Assembly: GCA_004352715.1 (NCBI GenBank)
Contig: SCFE01000120.1
Coordinates: forward strand, 92,390-156,389
Reading direction: 5' to 3'
Length of the DNA: 64,000 nucleotides
From: Hofstenia miamia
Taxonomy: Eukaryota; Xenacoelomorpha; Acoela
Below are positions 45,415-57,504 of the stretch, in pieces (position 1 is the stretch's first letter; each line of letters begins with the position of its first letter). Position numbers and translations under genes: made by a program. The notes below the pieces were generated by a model. The model made no database searches and was not told where the DNA came from. It was given only the letters and a program-made list of their open reading frames with translations.

Positions 45415-47322
45415 CAATATTGCTATAAGGAAAGCAAGTGATAATTATTTAAGTTCATTCCAAAAAAATAAGTGGGATTTCATTAACAATTTATTGAACA
45501 GAAAAATCATGAAAACCGAAAAAAGAAAAATATACTATAAAGATAAATCCATTACGAATAAAAGTTTTTCTAAATTTAAGAAACTACAACGGTATGAATG
45601 TATCTTTTTGTCGTACTAAATCAACTCCACCCTCTTTCTACTTTCGTTTACAACTAACTATGAAATCATTAAGTCGATGCATTTTTTAAAAAACTAATCC
45701 AGCGGACCGTCTTTCGTACCAACTTGTCTTCTAAAACTCACCGATGACTTAATAGCTAAACCAATATGTAAAATCTTAAATGGCTGTATAAGACACTCCT
45801 TTTTTCCATGTGAATTAAAATTGGCAAATGTAGGCCTAACTCTAGAATTTAAAAGCCCGATCCTGAAGATTGCTTAAATTATAAACCATTTCGATCACCT
45901 CTCCAATCAGCACAGTTTTTGCACGAATTCTTTTTAATCAAATCAATTAGCATTTTTACAAACATGATCTTTACTCTAAAACACAACATGGTTTTTGTAA
46001 AGGTATTTCTATCAACGACGCTTTAGTACAAGCTATTGAAAAATGGAGGAAAACGATTGATAATGAATACACAGTAGTAGCTTGCTTAGACCTTTCGAGA
46101 CCATTCGATTCGATTGATCATACCATATTACTAAAAGATTTAAATTTCTAGGTTTTCCTAATGATAGTATGGCTCTCGTTTCTAATTACTTGTGTAATCT
46201 TATGCAACGAGTAAAGCTTAATGAATCTTTTTCAGATTGGGTTTGTACTACAAAAGCAGTCCTACAGAGAACAGTTTTGGGTCTCTTACTGACAATATTT
46301 ATATAAACGCTTTGTCCAATTTAACAACATGTGACATTATACAAGATGCCGATGATAAAATATTATTTAATTCTAATAGATCTCTCGAAAAAGCCATTCA
46401 AACTGTCGAAATAAATTGTACTTCTTACTAAATATTTTGCTTCTTTAAGGCTAAGAATAAATCGTCTAAAAACCCAAATCTGAATTTTTAAATTAAATTC
46501 TGCATATACTGATACCTCACAATATAAACTTAATGTTAATGGTATTCTTATAAAGCTAGTTGCGTCGTTTAAGTACCTTTAAATTCACGTTTAAATTTTG
46601 AAAGGCAAATAAATCATATTATTAGAAAATTGGCCATATCGATTAAAGCAATGAACTTAATCTCTCAAAAACTCCTAACTAAAGCAAAAATTCAATTAAT
46701 TCATACTCTAGTATTAAGTCATTTAAACTATGCGAATATACTCTACACAGACATAAACAAAAATTTCTCAGGAAATTTCAGGAACAGCTAAATTGGGCTA
46801 TAAAGTAGCAGTTAATAAGAATAAAAAATGCAAAAAAATCTCAAACTTATTTCTACATCCACAATGTAATATCTATATAAATGCCCTAAAGACATTCTTC
46901 AAAATAATTAATAGTACTTTCCCATATAACAAAACTGAATTTCTTTTCGAAAAAATAATTAATAAAGAAAAAAACACTTTTAATTTCTCCAATCAGGTAT
47001 AAGAGGTGAATAATGAAAAAAATCTTTTCTAAACCCAGCTATAAATATATGGAATGAGCTACCAAAGTACATTAAACAAATAAATACTTTAAAAAGTTTC
47101 AGATCGATATTAAAAATTACTTTTGCAACTTTAATAAAAAAGACTAAAATGGCGAAGTTGTAAAGTTTACAATCCTGATTACTCTATTAATAGAAACTAA
47201 CATCGCCTTAACACAAGTTAATTATCATTCTTGTTTGTAAATATTTCTTGTTTTGTTTTATTTTATTTTGTTAGTATTTCTTTTCTTGGCGCTTTCAGAA
47301 TTGTTCAAATAATTTCTGAAGA
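45415..47322 (+). pseudogene. LINE family B element: decayed RT with C-terminus and 3'UTR
   Basis: Frames, broken by stops and shifts, read KASDNYLSSFQKNKWDFINN (about 45430), QHGFCKGISINDALVQAIEK (about 45985), LDLSRPFDSIDHTILLKDL (RT motif; family KAF replaced by RPF), TTCDIIQDADDKILFNSN (catalytic DADD in place of YADD), INFERQINHIIRKLAISIKA, LTKAKIQLIHTLVLSHLNYA, and the terminal IWNELPKYIKQINTLKSFRS with ILKITF. The 3'UTR runs to the palindromic element at 47325. The family also appears at 42601-43190 (-) and 48690-49240 (+). Confidence 0.82.
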
Positions 47323-47324
47323 TA

Positions 47325-47988
47325 CAATAGCGATCAAAACGTTGCAGACACTTAACTGAACAAATTCTTTATACAGTGATGAACACTATAGCTTTGATTT
47401 TTTGCAATTGGGTTAATTTTAGTATTGTGAATTCAAATTTCTCCTCAATTTTCATCCATTGACCCTGTAAAGGGGCCCCCTAAAACTATGTTAGTAAATA
47501 TGGATGGTATGTAAAATATAACACAAAAAATGTATTCAGCATGAAAAACTTAGTATATTCACAATTTTTTGTAAGAATTTATTTACAAGTTTCTTAAATA
47601 TTGGTCGTCAAATCTTGTACAAATCCCATTACAATGCTAATTGAGATGCAAATTTGAACATTGGAATGGGATTTGCTCAAGATTTGATGATCAATATTTT
47701 ATAAACTTCTGAATAAATTCTTACAAAAAATTTGTATATTATACTATTTTTTCATGCTGAATACGATTTTTGTGATATATTTTACATGCCCTGCATATTT
47801 ATTAACATAGTTTTAGGGGGCGCTTTACAGGGTCATAGGATGAAAATTAAATTGCATATATAAAAATTGAGGAGAAATTTGAATTCACAATGCTAAAATT
47901 AACCCAATTGCTAAAAATCAAAGATATCGTGTTCACTGTAAAAAGAATTTGTTCAGTTAGGTGTTCGAAAAATTTTTTATCGCTACTG
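47325..47988. mobile_element. Long palindromic Tc1/mariner-type MITE
   Basis: The element is flanked by TA (47323-47324, 47989-47990). Left end CAATAGCGATCAAAACGTTG, right end (reverse complement) CAGTAGCGATAAAAAATTTT; both then continue through ACTTAACTGAACAAATTC / ACCTAACTGAACAAATTC and remain complementary for roughly 300 bases with a loop of about 22 bases (47637-47658) in the centre. Almost the whole 664 bp is therefore one giant hairpin. It has no ORF. It sits in the 3'UTR of LINE family B. Confidence 0.88.
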
Positions 47989-48689
47989 TAGATATTTCGT
48001 CTTCTTCTTACAGAGAAAATAGTTAATAGAGTTTGAAAAAATGTATTATTTCAAACATTGCAATGAATAAAATGAAAACGAAGTATTTGGTAAATATTTT
48101 CAAACAGAAAATTCCTATTTTTACAAAGCAGCTTTTTCAAGAGTGAGAAATTTCTCTTAACAGATCATTTTTTTTGGCCGTGCATGATTTGATTTGGCAA
48201 ACGTTGCCAGACCAATGTTATCTTTTGTGCGGATCTCCAACCTGCATCTCTCGCGAATTCGTCCTGAAAACATATCCCCTCTTTAAAATCAAATTTCTTT
48301 ATGAAATTTTATGTCTACATGATAGAATATTTGAAGATTCTACATGTTCCATGTGCATTGCATTATTCGAATAAAAACTTTCAATTTATGTATAATTTCC
48401 AAGAAGGACTAATTTTTACGTTATTGCGAAAACGCGAAGATTTTACCTAATTTTGACTATATTGACTTTTGGGTCACCCTAGTGATAACATGTAGTTGAT
48501 CGTCTGCCGCATGAAAAAAATCACGTTCTGATTGAGTCCTTAATACTTAAGCTGGCTGAAGAAATATCCTTTGATAGCATGAGAAATCTCGCAATATTAG
48601 ATTTATAAAAATGTTTTTTTTAACTTCGCTGTTATAATCTCTACTGGCCCCAAATACCCCCGAAGATTCTTCGTGAGTATATGTTGCAT

Positions 48690-49240
48690 TTCTAGTTACT
48701 TTGTATAATGTTATTCAAATAGTTAAACTTAATGAATCTTCTTCAGATTTGATTTTTACTAAAAATGGAGCCCCGGATAGAACAATTTGGGTCGTTTACT
48801 ATTTAATATTTACATAAATGATTTGTCCCATCAACCAACATGTGATTTTATACAAAATCTTGTACTTAAGAACTCAATTCTGCATTTTAAGTGAAGAGCG
48901 AGCTGAAGCTACTGACACTTCTTATCTAAGCTTTTTTTCAACGGCATTCATATAAAACAAGTTGATTCTTTTAAATATTTACAATTAAATTAATTTCTTA
49001 AAACTTCCAACTAAAATTCAATTAATAATTATTTGACTATTATGTCATTTCAACTATACCAACATAATCTACACAGATATAAACCAAAAATTTCACAAAA
49101 TTCCAGGTGCAAATTAATCGGCCTACCAATGTAGCAGTATTTTGTATTTCTTTTCTTGACGTTTTTAGAATTGTTACCAATTTATTTATTTCTTGTTCAT
49201 ACAATTTCTGAATACAGGTTTTTCTCATCTACTTCATAAA
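48690..49240 (+). pseudogene. LINE family B remnant
   Basis: Fragments recognisable against 45415-47322: VKLNESSSDLIFTKNGAPDR, DLSHQPTCDFIQN, a YLQ-like thumb segment, and a 3'UTR stretch (TTCTTTTCTTGACG...AGAATTGTT at about 49145) matching 47280-47305. Heavily eroded. Confidence 0.6.
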
Positions 49241-49639
49241 ACTTTAGAATGCCTTACCTAGAGAATCTAAGCAACCGAACAAATTGAAGATGCACGTATT
49301 AAAAAAAATAAAGTCAATAAATGTTTCTATGATTATTCTAACAAAGAAATAATTTAACTCAAATGGAAGGATTTCAAATGTTACAATCAAGGTTACTTAT
49401 CTAATAAGTAACTAAATCACATTTGACTAAGAGTGCTAGGCTGTATTTTTTAATGTTTTTTATAGTTTATAGACGCTTTCAGTATAATGTTTTATTGTTG
49501 ACCATATTTCCACTAGAAATATTTTTAAAATCTGTGATGCCTGCACCAAGAAATGTTAAACTCTTATAAATACGGTGCGATAACCTCTGACTTTGTGCAA
49601 ACAGATTGTCTTCAAAAAAGCAAAATATTTCAGGCTAGT

Positions 49640-49755
49640 TGTTGTTCCCATGGCCATTAGACCACTTCACATCTGAACACTAGGTATGGGAAGAATTTGA
49701 ATATTTTTACAAAAATCAGATTTCTCATTGAAAAAAATCTTATTTGCATGTAATT
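49640..49755. repeat. Dispersed repeat related to 8820-8925
   Basis: Shared ordered words: CCATGG, CTGAACA, AGGTATGG, TTTTTACAAAAATCA and TCATTGAAAAAA. Identity is partial and the ends are undefined. Confidence 0.5.
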
Positions 49756-49783
49756 CAGGCATAAGCACATGTTTAAACATATA

Positions 49784-51102
49784 TATTCAACATTGCATGT
49801 GCGCTCTTCCCCATAGATGTGTCCATGTAAAAAACCTTTCAATATTTTTTAATAAACTTGAGTAAAATTGACCAAAATGACGAAAAATCGGTTTGTTTCA
49901 TAAATGTAACACTAGTGGAAATGAGGTAAAGGTAACTTCGAGCTTTTTAGCTTGGAAAACGATGTTTTTGGCAGTTAAATGTTATACAGGGTGCCCAGTT
50001 AAAATCGATACTTTTTAACATGATCGCTAATGTCCTTCGCAAGAAGTGAAATGACGTTTATCTGTTACGTAATAGGTAACTCTCGATTGGTCAGCATATC
50101 GTGTGAAACCTAATCAGTTAATGAATAAGGTATTTTGTCACTGCCTTTCTTCTACACTTGCATACACAGATCAGAATGTCTCATCTAACGGACTTTCAGC
50201 GAGAAGTTTTCGTCATGTTCAAGCGAGAACAGCCGACATGAGAAATAGAAAAATGTCGTCAGATATTGCCTGGTTTCTTTAGTAATATCAGCACGCTCAA
50301 GATTAATATTGCTGCTGAAGTCTCCTTATTCAACATGACAAGCAACAGCTATCTTTGCTGTGGTAAGTCGGAATTGCGATTCATTGAAGTATTTGCCGAA
50401 AATCAAGACAACAGTAAACCAGTTTGTTTATAACGAAGAAANTATTCAACATTGCATGTGCGCTCTTCCCCATAGATGTGTCCATGTAAAAAAACCTTTC
50501 AATATTTTTTTAATAAACTTGAGTAAAATTGACCAAAATGACGAAAAATCGGTTTGTTTCATAAATGTAACACTAGTGGAAATGAGGTAAAGGTAACTTC
50601 GAGCTTTTTAGCTTGGAAAACGATGTTTTTGGCAGTTAAATGTTATACAGGGTGCCCAGTTAAAATCGATACTTTTTAACATGATCGCTAATGTCCTTCG
50701 CAAGAAGTGAAATGACGTTTATCTGTTACGTAATAGGTAACTCTCGATTGGTCAGCATATCGTGTGAAACCTAATCAGTTAATGAATAAGGTATTTTGTC
50801 ACTGCCTTTCTTCTACACTTGCATACACAGATCAGAATGTCTCATCTAACGGACTTTCAGCGAGAAGTTTTCGTCATGTTCAAGCGAGAACAGCCGACAT
50901 GAGAAATAGAAAAATGTCGTCAGATATTGCCTGGTTTCTTTAGTAATATCAGCACGCTCAAGATTAATATTGCTGCTGAAGATCTCCTTATTCAACATGA
51001 CAAGCAACAGCTATCTTTGCTGTGGTAAGTCGGAATTGCGATTCATTGAAGTATTTGCCGAAAATCAAGACAACAGTAAACCAGTTTGTTTATAACGAAG
51101 AA
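49784..51102 (+). repeat. Tandem 0.66-kb duplication joined by a single N
   Basis: 49784-50441 and 50443-51102 are practically identical, separated by one N at 50442. Identity this high next to a single-N join marks an uncollapsed contig overlap rather than biology. Both contain the left end of the mariner element, so the element is represented one and a half times. Confidence 0.9.
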
Positions 51103-51556
51103 ATGTGTCCACTCATGTTTGATGACATCAACAGGACAATGAATGGAAGACCTTGGGTGTGGCATAAAGATGGAGCCAAAGCTCACACTACAAGAACATC
51201 GACTCAGCGGATCAGAGAAAATGCACCTGACTTCATTACTCCTGATGAACGGCCATCGAAAAGTCCCCATTTGAACTTGATGGACTATTCTCTATGGGGC
51301 GTTCTCCTAGCTGGGTTGGCTGCAAAGCGAAGAGAAATCGACAGGATGGAGAAATTGAAGGCGAACCTTAGGGAAACATGGAACAATATACCTATGGACA
51401 TTATGCAAAGAGCCACTGAATCGTGGATACCACGTCTAAGAGCCTGTATTCGCAATGGAGGTGGTCACTTTGAACATTTGCTTTGATCTATACTTATTAT
51501 TTCTTACGTTTTGAATATGATTCGTCAAAAAGTATTGATTTTAACTGGGCACCCTA
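50648..51556 (+). mobile_element. Internally deleted mariner-like element, DD37D (maT-like)
   Basis: Terminal inverted repeats: left CAGGGTGCCCAGTTAAAATC, right (reverse complement) TAGGGTGCCCAGTTAAAATC, then ATACTTTTT on both sides; flanked by TA (50646-50647 and 51557-51558). A transposase start MSHLTDFQREVFVMFKREQP at 50837 ends at TGA 50900. A later frame (51103-51486) holds the C-terminal catalytic part: HKDGAKAHTTR, PDFITPDERPSKSPHLNLMD, YSLWGVLLAG and the terminus LRACIRNGGGHFE. The Asp of KDGA and the Asp of LMDY are separated by 37 residues, the maT/DD37D spacing. At 909 bp the element is about 400 bp short and the block with the first catalytic Asp is missing, so it is non-autonomous. 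Its ends look intact. Confidence 0.85.
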
Positions 51557-51558
51557 TA

Positions 51559-52495
51559 GTTTGAATATTTAAATAATTAGTTGAAGATTACAAAAACTAT
51601 ACATTTACTAACATTTTGACCGGTTTGGAGATAGTGTGATGTCATATCTGTTCATTGTTATAAAATGAGATTTTTTATACTAGTGATAGGCAGCAATCAG
51701 AATATATTTTTATATACGTATTGTCCAAACGAAAATCCTAGTTTTTTTTATCAATTTCAGGCATGATGAAATCGTAGGAAATGAATGGAAAGGTTTAAGG
51801 GTTAACGTTCTACTGCTTTTTACATGACTATTTGCAATTTATTCGACTAAATCGGTGTGAGTTTCCAAATCATGCAACTTCAAACAAAATTCTGGCAAAC
51901 TATTTGCTATTGTCATTACATGAAACAGTTTCTATAAATAACTACTAGCAAACTGTACATCACTGCGTGAATTAAATTGTCAAATTTGACATTTAATATT
52001 TAATAACAAAAATGTGTCTGACATGTATAGTTGTCAACAGTCGAATGTGTCTGCTCTAAAAGTTGAACTTTAATTTAGTAAAAGAATTTTTTAAGGTTTT
52101 TAAATTTTACGCAGATTTCAATTTCTAGAAAAATTTCGGATCTGTTTTGTATCCAAAAATTTTCAAAATATATTTATATATTTTATACATTTAATAGTAA
52201 TCTTATCTAAATCTAAACAAAATTTCTGTTCTTATATTCAATAAATGATGCTTCCAAAAATGTCTAACATATATATATATATATATATATTGAGTTTTAA
52301 ACGAAAAGCAACGTCATCAGGCCAATCATAGAAGAAGAAGAAGAAGAAAAATCTATATTCAGAAATTGTTTTAACAATAAATAGAAATACTGATAACAAA
52401 TTCTGAAANNNNNNNNNNNNNNNNNNNNNNNNNNNNNNNNNNNNNNNNNNNNNNNNNNNNNNNNNNNNNNNNNNNNNNNNNNNNNNNNNNNNNNN

Positions 52496-52528
<33 letters not shown>

Positions 52529-53481
52529 GACTGTCAAGATTATATTTTGATGCGCACACATTCAAATACGATATCGAAAATACAAAATATTCTTACAAAG
52601 ATTGGTGCTGCAGATTTATTTTTTTAACAATTCTCAAGATTTTTATGCTGAGTTCAATTTTTAACAATTCTTTACTAGGCATTGTCTTAATGCAAAGCTC
52701 TTACTTTATATAGCACATGAAGATGAAGATATAGCAAAACATTCAGTGATTAAGACAGGTTTAGTATATTTTTACAAATTTTTTACACCAAAACATTAGG
52801 TTGCTTTATTGATATTGAACTTGATGTAATCAGATTGGATCAAGAGTCAGATCAGATTGGATCAAATCTCAATTTCAAGAAACAATTCGGATCTGTTTTG
52901 GATATAAAGATTTTAAAAATATATATATTTTATATACATGCATTTTATATAATTTATGCATTTAAATTTCGTTAATGAATTCCATTGTTCGCAGAACATG
53001 TTCACAATGTAATTCTTTTCAACACGTAATTAAATTATTGATGAATATTTCAAATGAGATTCACGTTAACATCACTGTAGCAATAATTTCCAAAGCAAAA
53101 ATAAATATTTGTTTGTATGAAATTGGAAATTGGAGAGCAGAATTCTGGTCAAAGAAGAAATCACGGAGAAGCAAGTGGAATGCTTTATTCGTTTAAGTAC
53201 TTAAAAAAATGGGAAAATACTAATTTAGGCTAATTTGGGATTCTCTTCTATCAAAAAACATCATGTAAGATGTATTTCAAGAACTTCGCAATCCCGACAT
53301 GATTAATACAATAATAATACATCAATGCATTAATTAATTTAACTTGCTTGTATGAAATTTGAAATTTGTAGTGCAATCCAGTATCTCATTTTCAACAAAA
53401 AGTATGGAATCAAAAATAAAATATATAAAATTTATAATTGAAATTTCTTTGTTACGAATGCTGGCAAATAAGCAAAGAAAT
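51559..53481. other. AT-rich, nothing coding; contains a gap and microsatellites
   Basis: Contains (TA)n at 52268-52290, an 87-N gap at 52409-52495, and (TA)n at 52496-52526. A ~40-base phrase at 52289-52330 (GAAAAGCAACGTCATCAGGC and flanks) recurs at 53780-53825. A 73-codon ORF at 52975-53196 has no recognised domain. Confidence 0.45.
52409..52495. other. Assembly gap (87 N)
   Basis: Run of N adjoining a (TA)n tract. Confidence 0.99.
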
Positions 53482-53768
53482 CAGGCGCATACCTAGGGGG
53501 GTCGTTGGGTGTGAACGACCCCCTTTTTTAGATGACCTGCCCTTTTTGGAATTAAAGTTACACCCCTAATAAATGATTTGTTATTCCACGTGCGTTGTGT
53601 TACAAAATTTTCATATTTTACATTATATGTATTACATTACTGAATCATGATTGTTAATATATACATCACTAGAAAAATAACTTTTTCATTTTTTGTAAAA
53701 AAAAGAATAGAAATGCCCTTTTCAGAAAAATCCAACCCCCACATTATAAATTGGTAGGTACGAGCCTG
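53482..53768. mobile_element. hAT-like MITE (CAGGCNCNTACCTA ends)
   Basis: Left end CAGGCGCATACCTAGG and right end (reverse complement) CAGGCTCGTACCTACC match at 12 of 14 core positions, with G/C-run subterminal stretches as in the other hAT-type elements here. The flanking octamers do not match convincingly, so the superfamily rests on end sequence and size (287 bp) alone. Confidence 0.6.
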
Positions 53769-56700
53769 GTAATTAATCTTATTGAGTTTTAAAGGAAAAG
53801 CAACGTCATCAGGCCAATCATACCATCTATAAAATTTATTAGGTTGAATTTTTCACTTTACAAGGTGTTTACAAATTTATTTATTCGTCAAAATTTGTCT
53901 TTCCAAATATGTATTGCAACGGAATCAAGTGCTATTGAACATTGAAAAATTCTCGTATTTTTTGAATTGTCCTCATGGGTAATTAATAATATTGAAATTA
54001 CATTAACCAGATTGATTTGTTTTCTAATGTCAAAAGAATCAATATTGTAGAATTGGATAATAAATTTAAGTTCTGTATATGCTTTTAGATTCCTCAGTCT
54101 TTCCCCCTTCTATAAGTCTGGATTCGATTATGATGTTAAAACAAAACTTGCACAAATATTCTTTATATCAGAACTATCAGTTTTGAAAACTAAATAATGC
54201 GATGTCATCAGTCTTTTGATGATCTCATAACATTTTAAAATCTGAGGATATCTTAAAATTACATTTATCACATTATCAATAATAATAACCTTTTCAAAAA
54301 TTACAAGAAATAACCCCTGATGAAGAGCACTACCATGCATTAAAAGAGTAGATATTTAGAAAATTTATATTTGGGAACACGATCCCCCAAGAAAAGTTAG
54401 GAAAAGTCGAAAAGTTTCTCAAAGTTTTGAATAATAATCTAATGCTTAATAGGGGGAAGAAATCCCCCATATCGAGTGGTGTTAAACTTTCTTCAAATCA
54501 ATGTTGCACGTTTTATTGAGATGGTGATTCACGCAGGCCAATGTCAACAAAGCCATTTTTAGAGGTCTAAATCAAATGCAGCGAATTGAGAATGTTAAAT
54601 GAAATATAAAACAGGTAGAAAAGCTATGCCAATAAATTTATTTTCTTAAGGTACTTATTCAATGCATATAATTTTAATTAAATTATCAAAATAAATTTGT
54701 ATAAACATTATCAATTGTATATGAAGCCACAAAAAATTCTTCGGAAACCCAGTCTCCAAGGCCAATGTTAACATTTTATACTTAACTTTGGCATATCTAA
54801 CATGTAAAATGGGGTAACATTGGTCCATGTGATTTGCAGTTTTTATGTCAACATTTATAATGGTTGATAAGTTTTGTAAAATATGAAAGTAAGAGAAACG
54901 ATGTCTTTTAATTCAATTTTGAAAAATTCTAGATCAATTTTAAGAAAATACAAGACCAGCCCTCGGGGTACAGGCAAGAACAATTTGATTTTTATTTCAT
55001 GGGCCCTCTTACGAATTTAATAACAGAAAATTTAAGAAACATCTTTCTGAATTGAGAGAAAAGTCGCAGTGAATCAACGTCAAAATCGAGGTGATTGTAC
55101 CATCTGGTAAGAGTATATTAACTGCTGGAAATTGCTTGGATGCATGAAAAATTGTAGTCACTGTTGAGAATAGAAGGAGGAGATTAATTCCTCTTTAATC
55201 ATTGGCATATCCTAGATCTATGACATCACAAAAGGCCATATATTTTTTACGCTATGAAATTGTGCAATTTCAAGTTGCTTTTCAATATATTGTTAGGGTG
55301 AATCAGTGAAATACATGAACTGAAACCCCTTTAAAAATATAAAACATGCAAAATCTGAACCAATGCTGTATTCTTGACAAAAGTGTTATGTAACTATAAA
55401 GTCCAGTCAGTACAGTATGTACATTAATCAACGGTGAAGCAATCCAATTTGTACAGAAGAAGCATGCATAGAATATTTTTCCTGTTACAGAAGACATACT
55501 GGAGTACAGAAATCCACAACCGCACATGTTTTCATAACTCTACTATTGGCACTTACAGTCTTTTTAACAAAATTTCTCATCCTCCTGTAGTTTTTCTGTT
55601 GCTTAGGTTTTTGTTTCTTCCAATGATTCTGAAAATATGGGGGTTGCCTGTAGAAATGTATGTTTGTTACTTTTTTAACTTGAGATTTTTGCAGAATGTC
55701 AAGAGACACGATTGTTGATGCTTGTTTATGGTGTGGCGACTTCACAGTCTGCATCTTTTAGTTGCATATTGCCAATTTTGACGTACTTAACTTCATCGTT
55801 AAAGTAGCACAGTGTCAAATGTTTCACATCATTGAGAAATGTGTAAGACATTAATTAAGCCGATTCGTCCACTTTGAAAAACGTTTGAAGATGAATGTAA
55901 GGATAATTTTACAGTTTTATGGTATGCCTAGTGGCATATGAACACGGCATATGATCTTGTACTTTATGGATGTTTAATAGTACTTAATAAGTTCTAAAAG
56001 TACATGCTACTTCAATTAAAAATTAACATTTAACATTAGAAGCAATTCGATTGGTGGATAAAGTTGCCCCCATTTAGTGGGGTTAACTTTGTTCACCCAT
56101 AAACAATTACATAAATATTCAAAAGCACTTGACCTTGCACACATTAGGTGTCCCCATCTCCTAGCTACTTAAAGAGTTTGATACCTTAAAAGAGAATTGT
56201 GTTTCCCAGACTTGTCTATGGATCGTTTTTTTTAACAAGATCCAAGAATTCCTATGGATTCCAACCGATTCAAGGATTACTAACCAGGCATCAATGAAAA
56301 ACAGTACCAAAATGAGAACGCTAGATATCTAAAATATCTTTACCAATGTCCAACCTGAATTCAGCTTATCCTTAAGAATGCACAAAATAGATAAACTGAG
56401 GTCATTTCATATGCAATGATAATTTCAATGGCATTACTGTCAACACTAACGTTTGTTTCATCCGATTCAATTTACCTGCATATAGTCTAGTAAACCCTAC
56501 TATTGAACTAAAATTTTGGATCCACGAAATCGATGCACATCCATAGATAATTCTGGTATTTCCCTCTGTTAAATAAGAAATCTTTATAATCATAAAGATC
56601 TGGAAGGACGGTTAACAAAATATTTTTACAGAATGAAAGTTAAAATTTTGAAGAATTAAGTTTGTATCCTACATTTTTTTATTGCATGCCTCTGTTTAGA

Positions 56701-56951
56701 AGTTCATCGAAAATGATTTCCATCGCATCTCATTCTATGTAAAATATAGCAAAACAAGTTTATAGACTTTCAATATCCCAACAGGGTTTCCTAATAATAT
56801 CTTCATTAGGTCAGTATGTAAGATAAATCTCTAAATATGGTTACTACAGTTAGAACTTAAAAACTAATTAAAGAATAAATCTTCAAGAAAATGTATCAAT
56901 AGAGTTACATATCTCGTTTAAGCTCTTAAGATGCAAGCCAAATATTTCAAT
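53769..56951. other. Intergenic with small hairpins, no supported gene
   Basis: A stem at about 54760-54822 (CCAATGTTAACATTTTA against TAAAATGGGGTAACATTGG) and a shorter one at 56058-56090 (AAAGTTGCCCC against GGGGTTAACTTT) were seen. ORFs at 54128-54340, 55303-55527, 55434-55718, 55485-55754 and 56402-56593 have no recognisable domains. Confidence 0.4.
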
Positions 56952-57422
56952 TATGGCTTAAATTGGAGCTGAGTAATTTTTCTAATACAAGTTTCATGAG
57001 AAAATTTCTATGCCAAATAATAACAATATGCAAATTTATGATATTAAATGGGATGCAAATAATATTAATTACTATATGATGACGAACAGACATTTAAAAA
57101 ATCAACATGCATCTCATTAGAATAAACGACTAAAGGTTACATTGTTAGTAAAATCAAACATCGTTTAAATGAATTTAATCCTTTNTTATGGCTTAAATTG
57201 GAGCTGAGTAATTTTTCTAATACAAGTTTCATGAGAAAAATTTTTAGGCCAAATAATAACAATATGCAAATTGATGTTATTAAATGGGATGCAAATAATA
57301 TTAATTTAACCTAGATAATGACGAAAGACTTTAAAAAATTCAACATGTATCGCATTAGAATAAACGACTAAAGGTTACATTGTTAGTAAAATCAAATATC
57401 GTTTAAATGAATTTAATCCTTT
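56952..57422 (+). repeat. Direct duplication joined by a single N
   Basis: 56952-57184 and 57186-57422 are copies with perhaps 5-8% differences, both running from TTATGGCTTAAATTGGAGCT to AATTTAATCCTTT, with one N at 57185 between them. Probably two haplotypes laid end to end, or a tandem duplication. Confidence 0.85.
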
Positions 57423-57504
57423 GGCGTAGCATTTAATGGGGCTTTGTCTTCTTTTAAGGTGACAGATCTGAAAGTTGAAACTTCATAGACAAAGTGTGTG
57501 ATTT

